10,906 bases of DNA from assembly GCA_002320485.1 (NCBI GenBank), contig DCKW01000028.1, positions 1-10,906 of the forward strand, read 5' to 3'. The translations under genes and the position numbers were made by a program. The notes beneath the pieces were generated by a model. That model saw only the letters and a program-made list of their open reading frames with translations. It was not told the DNA's origin and made no database searches. Below are positions 1 through 6,894 of this stretch, piece after piece. The stretch's first letter is position 1. Each line of letters begins with the position of its first letter. Source of the stretch: Micavibrio sp. UBA1664 (GTDB lineage: Bacteria > Pseudomonadota > Alphaproteobacteria > Micavibrionales > UBA1664).

Positions 1-154
1 ACAAATCAATAAGCTTGGCCACTTGTCTTTGCTGAGTTAAACTATATCCCCAAGTGAGCATTCTTCTCATACAAGAGGATGATTCATTCGTATATAGAAG
101 ATTTAAAGCACTGTTTTAAAAGTGTAAGACAGAATTAACAAAAGGATTCCTAAC

Positions 155-1441
155 ATGCTTGACCCTCAGCGTTTAAGACAAGATCTCGAAGATACAGCGG
201 TAGCCCTTGCTCGCCGTGGCTTTAAACTAGATACAGAGGCTTTGTCGTCACTTGAGACTGAGCGTAAATCTCTACAGCAATCTGTTGAACAGCTTCAGGC
301 ATCACGTAATGCTGGTGCAAAAGCCATTGGTAAGGCAAAAGGCAAGGGCGAAGATGCATCTGAGCTTATGGCTGAAATGGAGCAGGTTAACCAAGAGCTT
401 AAAACTAAAGAAGCAACACTTGTTGACGTACAACAAAAAATCCATGACATTGCCGCTGGTATTCCAAATATTCTGAGTGAAGAAGTGCCTGATGGCCTTT
501 CGGAAGATGAAAACCAAGAGATCAACCGTTGGGGTACACCACGAGAGTTTGACTTTAAACCCCTCGATCACGTTGAAATAGGTGAAAAACTGCATGGTCT
601 TTCTGGTACTGCTGGTGCAGCACTAACAGGTGCACGTTTTACTGTGCTTCAAGGTGATGTTGCTAAGCTTCATAGAGCTCTTGCTCAATTTATGCTGAAC
701 ACGCAAATTGATAACGGTTATACAGAAATGAACGTACCAACAATTGTGAATAATAAATCACTTTATGGTACTGGTAACCTACCAAAATTTGATGACAACC
801 TTTTCAAAATTCAGCACGATCAACCATGGTACCTAACGCCAACAGCAGAAGTACCACTAACAAACCTTGTTGCAGATCGCCTTTTGACTGAGGCTGATTT
901 ACCACTGTCATTTTGTGCTCATACGCTTTGCTACAGAAGTGAAGCTGGTTCTTATGGTAAAGATACTCGTGGTTATATCCGTCAGCATCAATTTGAAAAA
1001 GTTGAATTAGTGCATGTCTGTAAGCCAGAAGACTCCGAAGAAACGCATCAGCGTCTTGTTTCCCATGCTGAAATGATTCTTCAAAAACTTGAACTCCCAT
1101 ATCGTAAAATGCTGCTTTGTGCAGGTGATACTGGTGCGGGTTCCCAAAAAACATACGATCTAGAAGTGTGGTTACCTGGCCAAAGCGCATACCGTGAGAT
1201 CTCATCTTGCAGTAACTTTGGTGATTTCCAAGCTCGTCGTATGGGTGCTCGTTTCCGTCGTGAAGGTGTTAAGAAGCCAGAACTTGTTCATACATTAAAT
1301 GGTTCTGGACTCGCTGTTGGCCGTACGCTTGTTGCTGTTCTTGAGAACTATCAAGAAGCAGACGGTCGTGTCCGTGTACCAGAAGCTTTAGTTGGCTTTA
1401 TGGGTAAAACACATATTGAACCAGCAGGTTTTAAACTGTGA
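155..1441 (+). CDS. serS: Seryl-tRNA synthetase (SerRS)
   Basis: Cytoplasmic class II aminoacyl-tRNA synthetase that charges tRNA-Ser, and tRNA-Sec where present, with serine. The 428-residue length is normal for bacterial SerRS. Residues about 30-100 form the charged N-terminal helical hairpin (antiparallel coiled coil) that grips the long variable arm of tRNA-Ser. The catalytic core follows: the serine-binding loop TPTAEVP (228-234), motif 2 with RSE at 261-263 followed by GxxGKDTRGYIRQHQF, and motif 3 NGSGLAVGRTLVAVLEN (382-398). The ATG at 155 is chosen because AAAGGA lies at 141-146, eight bases upstream, and the protein begins with the family-typical MLDPQRLR. The stop overlaps the GTG start of cysG by four bases (GTGA), implying translational coupling. 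Phrases such as LHRALAQFML and YGTGNLPKF look gammaproteobacterial; that is an inference from memory of the family. No convincing promoter is visible in 1-154. Confidence 0.97.
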   Translation: MLDPQRLRQDLEDTAVALARRGFKLDTEALSSLETERKSLQQSVEQLQASRNAGAKAIGKAKGKGEDASELMAEMEQVNQELKTKEATLVDVQQKIHDIAAGIPNILSEEVPDGLSEDENQEINRWGTPREFDFKPLDHVEIGEKLHGLSGTAGAALTGARFTVLQGDVAKLHRALAQFMLNTQIDNGYTEMNVPTIVNNKSLYGTGNLPKFDDNLFKIQHDQPWYLTPTAEVPLTNLVADRLLTEADLPLSFCAHTLCYRSEAGSYGKDTRGYIRQHQFEKVELVHVCKPEDSEETHQRLVSHAEMILQKLELPYRKMLLCAGDTGAGSQKTYDLEVWLPGQSAYREISSCSNFGDFQARRMGARFRREGVKKPELVHTLNGSGLAVGRTLVAVLENYQEADGRVRVPEALVGFMGKTHIEPAGFKL

Positions 1442-2832
1442 GCTTTTTTCCGATCTTTTTAAAGACGAAGGGGCAGACTGCCCTTGTTGTTGGTGCAGGT
1501 GAAATTGCATTAAGAAAAATCCGTTTGTTAAAAAACGCCGGATTTAGAATTAAGGTTGTGGCATTGGATATTGATCCTGCCATACCTGAACTGCTTAATG
1601 AGCATGACGAAGTGCATAATCGTGCTGTTATTCAAAATGACACTCAAGGTGTTCAGCTTGTGATTGCAGCGACTGAAAATATGGACGTGAATAAAGACAT
1701 TTATTCATGGGCAACTGATTTAAATATTCCTGTGAATGTTGTTGATCAGCCAGAACTATGCACTTATATCACGCCAGCTATTGTTGATCGCTCACCTTTG
1801 GTGATTGCGATTAGCTCTGGTGGTGAATCACCTGTATTAGCACGACAGATGCGTGCAAAGCTTGAAGCATTTATTCCTGCAGGCTACGGCTTGCTAGCAG
1901 GCTTGCTCAGTCAGTTTCGTCAAAAGGTCAAAAAAACGTTTCCATCAATACAAACACGTCGTCTTTTTTGGGAAGACGTGCTTGAAAGCCCAGTGACAGA
2001 AGCCTGTTTGCATGGTCAAGATGCATTGGCAGAAAAGCTGTTAGAAGAGCAAATTGATGCTCACTCAAAAGAAGCGCACAAACCGAAAGGTGAAGTCTAT
2101 GTGGTTGGTGCAGGTCCTGGGGATCCTGATCTTCTTACATTTCGTGCTTTACGCTTAATGCAAAAAGCAGATGTTGTCTTATATGATCGTTTAGTTTCAC
2201 CTGCATTGCTGGAGCTGTGTCGTCGTGATGCTGAACGTTTGTATGTTGGTAAAGCTAGAGCACATCATGCTGTGCCTCAAGACCAAATTAATGCCAAGCT
2301 TGTGGAATTAGCAAAGCAGGGTAAAAAGGTCTGTCGCCTTAAAGGTGGTGATCCATTTATCTTTGGTCGTGGTGGTGAAGAAATTGCTGAGCTTATGGCT
2401 GCAGACATTCCATTTCAGGTTGTGCCAGCTGTAACTGCTGCCGCAGGCTGTGCAGCTTATGCTGGTATTCCACTGACACATCGTGATTATGCGCAATCTG
2501 TGTCTTTTGTGACTGGTCATTTAAGTGAAAAATCCTTACCTGTGGAATGGGCACGTTACGTTAAACCATTCCATACACTTGTTATCTATATGGGCAAACC
2601 AAAACTGCGCTACACACTAGAGTCGCTCGTTTCTGCTGGTATGAGCCCTGACATGCCGATTGCATTAGTGTCCAAAGGCACAATGCCTGATCAGAAAGTG
2701 CTAGAAGCTACTGTAAGCACAATGGCAGATATGGTTGAAAATACTGAGCTAGAAGCACCGACTTTGGTCATTATTGGTGAAGTAGTCAAGTTGCGTTCAT
2801 CGCTTAACTGGTTTAAAAAGGATGAGAACTAA
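1438..2832 (+). CDS. cysG: Siroheme synthase CysG (precorrin-2 dehydrogenase / sirohydrochlorin ferrochelatase / uroporphyrinogen-III C-methyltransferase)
   Basis: Trifunctional cytoplasmic enzyme that converts uroporphyrinogen III to siroheme, the cofactor of sulfite and nitrite reductases. Residues 1 to about 205 are the NAD-dependent dehydrogenase/ferrochelatase (CysG-B). It has a Rossmann loop VVGAGEIALRK (17-27), Asp103 in NVVDQP, aligning with the catalytic Asp104 of enterobacterial CysG, and Ser127 in ISSGGESP, aligning with the phosphorylated Ser128. Residues about 218-460 are the SAM-dependent methyltransferase (CysG-A): VGAGPGDPDLLT (223-234), Asp250 in LYDRL, Lys272 in VGK, GGDPFIFGRGGEE (303-315), GIPLTHRDYAQSV (343-355) and Met385 in YMG. 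The 464 residues match the fused enzyme at full length. The start is GTG at 1438, overlapping the serS stop; MSFFPIFLK matches the family N-terminus (M-x-x-x-PIF). hemL follows 17 bases downstream, so two tetrapyrrole enzymes lie side by side. All key residues are present and I see no damage. Confidence 0.96.
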   Translation: MSFFPIFLKTKGQTALVVGAGEIALRKIRLLKNAGFRIKVVALDIDPAIPELLNEHDEVHNRAVIQNDTQGVQLVIAATENMDVNKDIYSWATDLNIPVNVVDQPELCTYITPAIVDRSPLVIAISSGGESPVLARQMRAKLEAFIPAGYGLLAGLLSQFRQKVKKTFPSIQTRRLFWEDVLESPVTEACLHGQDALAEKLLEEQIDAHSKEAHKPKGEVYVVGAGPGDPDLLTFRALRLMQKADVVLYDRLVSPALLELCRRDAERLYVGKARAHHAVPQDQINAKLVELAKQGKKVCRLKGGDPFIFGRGGEEIAELMAADIPFQVVPAVTAAAGCAAYAGIPLTHRDYAQSVSFVTGHLSEKSLPVEWARYVKPFHTLVIYMGKPKLRYTLESLVSAGMSPDMPIALVSKGTMPDQKVLEATVSTMADMVENTELEAPTLVIIGEVVKLRSSLNWFKKDEN

Positions 2833-2849
2833 ACAAATAGGATATTGAA

Positions 2850-4136
2850 ATGCAGCATTCCAAATCAGAAGCCTTAATGGCTCGTGCCGAGAAAGTGATT
2901 CCTGGTGGCGTTAACTCACCAGTTCGTGCTTTTAAAAGTGTTGGTGGTACACCTATTTTCTTTGAAAAAGGTGAGGGCGCTTATGTCTATGATCAAGATG
3001 GTTCTAAATACATTGATTATGTAGGCTCTTGGGGGCCATTAATTCTTGGTCATGCACATCCAAAAGTCATGGAAGTCTTGCAAGAAACTGCTGCTAAGGG
3101 TTTAAGCTTTGGTGCGCCAACGCAGCTTGAAGTTGAACTTGCTGAACTTGTAACAGAGCTTGTGCCGAGCATGGAACAAGTTCGTATGGTGAGCTCTGGT
3201 ACAGAAGCAACAATGTCTGCGCTTCGTCTTGCTCGTGGCTTTACTGGTCGTGATCGTATTCTAAAGTTTGAAGGTTGCTATCATGGTCACGCTGATTCTT
3301 TACTTGTAAAGGCAGGTTCTGGCCTCTTAACACTTGGTGTGCCAAGTTCACCTGGAATTCCAGCGTCTCTAACAAGCTTGACTGCAACTATTCCGTATAA
3401 CGATTTCGATGCACTGGAATCATGTTTTAAAGAAATTGGTTCAGAATTAGCAGCTGTTATTATTGAGTCAGTTGTTGGTAATATGAACCTTATTGCGCCG
3501 CTTGAAGGCTATCTTGAGAAAATTCGTGCACTGTGTGATGAGTATGGCGTTGTTTTCATTATTGATGAAGTCATGACAGGCTTTCGTGTACATCCACAAG
3601 GCGCTCAAGGGCTTTATAATGTAAAAGCTGATCTCACATGCCTTGGTAAAGTCATTGGTGGTGGTATGCCTGTAGGTGCCTTTGGTGGTCGTGCTGATAT
3701 TATGGCTCACCTTGCTCCATTAGGCCCAGTATATCAAGCTGGTACACTTTCCGGAAATCCGCTAGCGATGGCTGTTGGTAAAGCAACACTTGAGCTTCTA
3801 CAAGAACCTGGTTTGTACGACAAACTCTTTGCTCAAACGAAAAAGCTTGTGGCTATTTTTGAAGAAGAAGCGAAGAAGGCTGGTATTACTTTATCGACAC
3901 GTGCGGTTGGCTCTATGTTTGGTCTGTTTATGTCTGAAACTGCACCAAACAATTACGATGAAGTTACGGCATGTGATGGTGATATGTTTAACAAACTATT
4001 CCATGCGCTCTGCGATGAAGGTGTCTATATTGCACCGTCTGCATTTGAAGCTGGTTTTGTGAGTATTTGTCATACAGATGAAGTGCTTGAAGAAACAAGA
4101 GTTGCTGTTGCAAAAGCTTTTGCTCGCTTGAAGTAA
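2850..4136 (+). CDS. hemL: Glutamate-1-semialdehyde 2,1-aminomutase
   Basis: PLP-dependent enzyme that isomerises glutamate-1-semialdehyde to 5-aminolevulinate, the last step of the C5 (tRNA-Glu) route to heme and siroheme. The 428-residue protein is full length for the family. Diagnostic segments are PGGVNSPVRAF (18-28), the PLP phosphate region SSGTEA (115-120), EGCYHGHADSLLVKAGSG (141-158), IIDEVMTGFR (237-246) holding the cofactor-ring aspartate Asp239, and Lys267 in LGKVIGGGMPVGAFGG, the Schiff-base lysine. The SPG motif and aminomutase-type YHGH separate it from ordinary class III aminotransferases. The ATG at 2850 is preceded by TAGGAT (2838-2843). It lies 17 bases after cysG, presumably co-transcribed, and a terminator follows at 4167-4192. 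The enzyme needs glutamyl-tRNA reductase (HemA), which is not in this window. Most Alphaproteobacteria use ALA synthase instead, so its presence opposite an alphaproteobacterial-looking tol cluster is odd. Confidence 0.96.
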   Translation: MQHSKSEALMARAEKVIPGGVNSPVRAFKSVGGTPIFFEKGEGAYVYDQDGSKYIDYVGSWGPLILGHAHPKVMEVLQETAAKGLSFGAPTQLEVELAELVTELVPSMEQVRMVSSGTEATMSALRLARGFTGRDRILKFEGCYHGHADSLLVKAGSGLLTLGVPSSPGIPASLTSLTATIPYNDFDALESCFKEIGSELAAVIIESVVGNMNLIAPLEGYLEKIRALCDEYGVVFIIDEVMTGFRVHPQGAQGLYNVKADLTCLGKVIGGGMPVGAFGGRADIMAHLAPLGPVYQAGTLSGNPLAMAVGKATLELLQEPGLYDKLFAQTKKLVAIFEEEAKKAGITLSTRAVGSMFGLFMSETAPNNYDEVTACDGDMFNKLFHALCDEGVYIAPSAFEAGFVSICHTDEVLEETRVAVAKAFARLK

Positions 4137-4166
4137 TCTGTGCTGAATCTCAGTCTTATATAATGG

Positions 4167-4192
4167 AAAAAGGGCCTTTTAAAGGCCCTTTT
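4167..4192. terminator. Bidirectional rho-independent terminator between hemL and tolB
   Basis: A nine-base stem, AAAAGGGCC (4168-4176) pairing with GGCCCTTTT (4184-4192), encloses the loop TTTTAAA. An A-run (4167-4171) and a T-run (4189-4192) flank the GC core, so each strand has a U-tract after the hairpin. It lies 30 bases after the hemL stop and 12 bases after the tolB stop on the other strand, so it can end both convergent transcripts. It is almost a perfect 25-base palindrome, with one unpaired central base. Confidence 0.85.
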
Positions 4193-4204
4193 AAATGCAC
4201 TCGG

Positions 4205-5512
4205 TTAATTCATTCCGCTCCAACTCGGGTCGGATGCATCTCCCGGTGTCGGAATCATTCTTTCATTATATCCTGTAACGTCAATAACATAGGATTTAAC
4301 AGTTCGCGATGAGCCATGTGGTACTTCTTTAAAATATACCAGATAACGACCATTAGGAGCCCAACTTGGCCCCTCAACGTGACGTGCTGATGAAATCAGA
4401 CGCTCGCCGGATCCGTCGGGACGAACCAATCCAATATAAAATTGTCCGTTCAGCATTTTTGTAAAGGCAATGTAATCACCGCGTGGCGACCACACCGGTG
4501 ACGCATAGCGACCTTTTTCAAAAGTAACACGTTGCTGATTCGAGCCATCGGCGTTCATAACATATAGTTGCTGCGTTCCGCTACGGTCACTTTCAAACAC
4601 GATGCGGCGACCGTCTGGCGACATGCTAGGCGCAGTATCAATATCGCGGGTATTGGTCAGTTGTGTAACCTGTCCGTTCCGGATATTGAGACGATGGATA
4701 TTGGTTGAACCGTTCCGTGAAAGTGATAGCAAAACATGGTCACCATCAGGCGTAAAACGCGGGGAGAATGTCATACCCGGAAAATCGCCCAGAACACGCT
4801 GTTGTCCCGTATCTATATTATAAAGATACACGCGTGGTTTGCTGTTTGCATAAGACATATAAACAACTTCGTTGGCTTTTGGTGAGAAACGGGGTGTTAA
4901 AACCAAGTCACGTCCATCGGTCAGATAACGGTGATTTGCACCATCCTGATCCATGATGGCCAGACGTTTCACACGGTTTTTCATGTCGCCGCTTTCGGCG
5001 ATGTATACGATGCGTGTATCAAAATATCCCTTTTCACCTGTCAAGCGTTCGAAAATTGCATCAGATATGATATGTGATATACGTCTCCAGTTATCCTGAT
5101 TAGTCGTATAGGCCATGCCGTCAATTTGTCCGCCGGAGGCGATATCATACAGCCTGTACTCCACTTTATACTGCCCGTTTTCAGCCGGGGTAACCTTACC
5201 CGTAACCAAGGCTTGCGCGCCCAAGGGTTTCCATTCATTAAAACGCGGCCCGTCATTCACCAATGAGACTGGCGATTGAATAAAGGCATTCTCTGCCAAT
5301 GGACGGAACATCCCCGAGGATTTGAGATTGTTTCGAACAACCTCAGACATTTTATTGCCGATATCACCTTGAGAATAAAAATTGGTGACGGCAATCGGCA
5401 TAGGTTCGACACGGCCTTGTGTAATATTAACCTGCAACTGCGCATGAGCGCTCATCGGTACAAGTAATATCAAGGCAAAAAGAAAGCGTATTATCATTTT
5501 TTTTCCAATCAT
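4205..5512 (-). CDS. tolB: Tol-Pal system periplasmic protein TolB
   Basis: Periplasmic beta-propeller protein that shuttles between the outer-membrane lipoprotein Pal and the inner-membrane TolQRA complex, supporting outer-membrane constriction during division. The N-terminus has a Sec signal peptide: basic residues, a hydrophobic core FLFALILLVPM (10-20), and SAHA-Q giving likely cleavage after Ala24. The mature N-terminal domain contains PMPIAVTNF. Residues about 165-430 hold repeated propeller blades with the recurring SPDGRRIVFESDRSG and SPRGDYIAFT type motif. The 435 residues match the family. Two starts are possible. The ATG at 5512 is the longest; the ATG at 5497 (Met6) has GGA six bases upstream and leaves an intact signal peptide, so it may be the true start. 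tolA ends at 5521, only 8 bases before the first ATG. The usual downstream gene pal is absent: a terminator and a convergent operon follow instead. Confidence 0.95.
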   Translation of the reverse strand: MIGKKMIIRFLFALILLVPMSAHAQLQVNITQGRVEPMPIAVTNFYSQGDIGNKMSEVVRNNLKSSGMFRPLAENAFIQSPVSLVNDGPRFNEWKPLGAQALVTGKVTPAENGQYKVEYRLYDIASGGQIDGMAYTTNQDNWRRISHIISDAIFERLTGEKGYFDTRIVYIAESGDMKNRVKRLAIMDQDGANHRYLTDGRDLVLTPRFSPKANEVVYMSYANSKPRVYLYNIDTGQQRVLGDFPGMTFSPRFTPDGDHVLLSLSRNGSTNIHRLNIRNGQVTQLTNTRDIDTAPSMSPDGRRIVFESDRSGTQQLYVMNADGSNQQRVTFEKGRYASPVWSPRGDYIAFTKMLNGQFYIGLVRPDGSGERLISSARHVEGPSWAPNGRYLVYFKEVPHGSSRTVKSYVIDVTGYNERMIPTPGDASDPSWSGMN

Positions 5513-5520
5513 TAATAGGT

Positions 5521-6426
5521 TTAAAACATTGTCCGCGGATCAAAGTTCAAAGTTATTGTGCTCCAAGTGTTATATTTATCCACAGGCAGGTCAAGCGGCG
5601 TACAATCAGGATGTTTAATCGCGCGGATCGCGTTATCAGCGGCGGCCCGGAAATAAGGGTCACTGCCATATCGGGATTTATCGGTAATTTGTACATCACG
5701 AACGGTACGGTCGCGATTGACTGTAATTGTTAAATTAACCGCAAGGGCATCGGCCTGAACAGCACCCGGCAAAATACTCCAGCATCGTGACAGTTGTCGT
5801 CTGAATGCATCCAGTTCGCCCGTGGTCATACGGTCTGTCGTTGGTGATTCCGTTAATTTGGGACCGTCACGCTTGGTATCCTGAGGTTCGCTGTCCTGCA
5901 AGTTTTTCAAAACAGACATAAAATCGGCCTGAGTTTCCTTCTCCGCAGGTTTTTCAGGTTCTTTTTTAGGTTCGGGTTTTGGCTCCTCTTTCTTCGGCTC
6001 TTCCTTTTTAGGTTCAGGTTTCGGCTTCGGCTTCTCCGCAGGTTTTTGCGGAACAGGTTTTGGCTCCGGTTCCGGCTCAGGCTGAGGTTCGGGTTTTGGC
6101 TCTTCTACTTTCGGTTCCTCTTTTACAGGCTCGGGAGCTTTTTCTTCGGTTTTATCGGCGATTTCTACATCCGGTTTTTTGGGCTTAGGCTGTTCCAAGG
6201 CTTTCGGTGCAGGTTGTGGCTTTTCCTCAATTGGCGGCGGTGTTTCCTCTACCGGCTCAGGCTTTTTTTCTGCAGGCTTTGTTGACTCTTCATTGACAAA
6301 CGAAACCTCAATTGGTGTTTCCGCCATTTCTATAACATCGTCTTTAAAAATAAACCCGATACTGACCAGCACGATAATACATGCATGGAAAATAACGGAT
6401 TTCATCAAGGCGGATAATTTATTCAT
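5521..6426 (-). CDS. tolA: Cell envelope integrity protein TolA (TonB-like)
   Basis: Inner-membrane-anchored rod that links TolQR energy to TolB and Pal across the periplasm. Residues about 9-28 form the single N-terminal membrane anchor (SVIFHACIIVLVSIGFIF), with His14 within it as in TolA/TonB anchors. Residues 49-162 are an extreme Pro/Glu/Lys-rich spacer. Residues about 200-301 form the C-terminal TolA/TonB-type domain: FRRQLSRCW, then LTITVNRD, then ITLNFDPRTMF. Cys215 and Cys275 could form a disulfide. The C-terminal wording resembles alphaproteobacterial TolA. The start is fixed at ATG 6426 because an in-frame TGA lies 18 bases upstream. No ribosome binding site is visible before it; two tiny ORFs fill the 43-base gap after tolR. 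A TonB identity is the main alternative, but position between tolR and tolB makes TolA by far the better call. Confidence 0.93.
   Translation of the reverse strand: MNKLSALMKSVIFHACIIVLVSIGFIFKDDVIEMAETPIEVSFVNEESTKPAEKKPEPVEETPPPIEEKPQPAPKALEQPKPKKPDVEIADKTEEKAPEPVKEEPKVEEPKPEPQPEPEPEPKPVPQKPAEKPKPKPEPKKEEPKKEEPKPEPKKEPEKPAEKETQADFMSVLKNLQDSEPQDTKRDGPKLTESPTTDRMTTGELDAFRRQLSRCWSILPGAVQADALAVNLTITVNRDRTVRDVQITDKSRYGSDPYFRAAADNAIRAIKHPDCTPLDLPVDKYNTWSTITLNFDPRTMF
5941..6282 (-). repeat. Low-complexity Pro/Glu/Lys coding repeat in tolA
   Basis: Codons 49-162 of tolA encode 35 prolines in 114 residues (hand count), mostly in short EP, KP and EEPK units such as PEPQPEPEPEPKPVP and KKEEPKKEEPKPEPKKEPEKP-like runs. 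It is a degenerate short-unit repeat, not an exact tandem array. It should form an extended polyproline-type rod across the periplasm. Confidence 0.85.
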
Positions 6427-6430
6427 AGAA

Positions 6431-6468
6431 TTAATAATTACTCATATATTATGGCGTTTTATTGTCAT
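6431..6468 (-). other. Two overlapping mini-ORFs linking tolR to tolA
   Basis: One base after the tolR TAA (6470-6472) an ATG at 6468 opens a nine-codon ORF (MTIKRHNI, stop TGA 6442-6444). Its stop overlaps the ATG at 6445 of a five-codon ORF (MSNY, stop TAA 6431-6433), which ends four bases before the tolA ATG. Neither has a ribosome binding site. They may act as reinitiation stepping stones or may be chance in AT-rich spacer; no product function is claimed. Confidence 0.3.
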
Positions 6469-6469
6469 C

Positions 6470-6892
6470 TTACTGACCGACTGATATCAGGGCCACCTTG
6501 TTGAATCCGCCGGCATTTATGGCCCCTAGAACACGCATGACATCCCCGTAATTGAGGCCTTTATCCGCACGCAGATAAATACGGCGATCCTCTTTCCCGT
6601 CGGTCATTGCTCCTAAAAGGGGTAACAAACGGTCTTCGCTGACTTCCGATTCGCCAATAAATAATCCTTCGGGCGTGAGGCTCACTTCGATAGGCGCATT
6701 GTCATCCTCGTTCAGGGATTGCGCTTTTGATTGCGGAAGATCCACCGGAATACCGGCTGTCATTAATGGCGCGGTCACCATAAACACAATCAATAAAATC
6801 AACATGACATCAACAAACGGTGTCACGTTAATTTCCGCAAACGCACTATGCTTGCGTTTTCCTTTGCCGGCTGTGTTGATTTTTGCCCCCAT
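6470..6892 (-). CDS. tolR: Tol-Pal system protein TolR (ExbD family)
   Basis: Inner-membrane proton-channel subunit that works with TolQ to energise TolA. The 140-residue protein has a short basic cytoplasmic N-terminus (GKGKRKHSAFAE), one membrane helix at about 24-43 (TPFVDVMLILLIVFMVTAPL) and a periplasmic domain. Asp28 in INVTPFVDVMLILL aligns with the essential proton-carrying Asp23 of E. coli TolR. The periplasmic part carries the family pattern RIYLRADKGLNYGDVMRVLGAINAGGF. The start ATG is two bases after the tolQ stop, and its AAGGAAG ribosome binding sequence lies within the last tolQ codons, so translation is probably coupled. The family includes ExbD; tolQ upstream and tolA/tolB downstream settle the name. 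Confidence 0.96.
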   Translation of the reverse strand: MGAKINTAGKGKRKHSAFAEINVTPFVDVMLILLIVFMVTAPLMTAGIPVDLPQSKAQSLNEDDNAPIEVSLTPEGLFIGESEVSEDRLLPLLGAMTDGKEDRRIYLRADKGLNYGDVMRVLGAINAGGFNKVALISVGQ

Positions 6893-6894
6893 GA

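Noticed and set aside
1..70. Open frame on the - strand from the left edge, with ATGs at 70 and 61 (reads MRRMLTWGYSLTQQ...)
   Set aside because: Only about 23 codons are visible, there is no strong ribosome binding site and no recognisable family. It could be the start of a divergent gene but cannot be supported. The + strand has early stops in all three frames, so no crcB end (a common neighbour of serS) could be confirmed either.
804..1205. 133-codon ORF antisense to serS
   Set aside because: Lies wholly inside the well-supported serS reading frame, has no family resemblance and no ribosome binding site; a shadow ORF.
6046..6285. 79-codon + strand ORF rich in Phe, Arg and Leu
   Set aside because: It is the antisense of the Pro/Glu/Lys repeat of tolA; the repetitive FRLR-like product is a by-product of that repeat.
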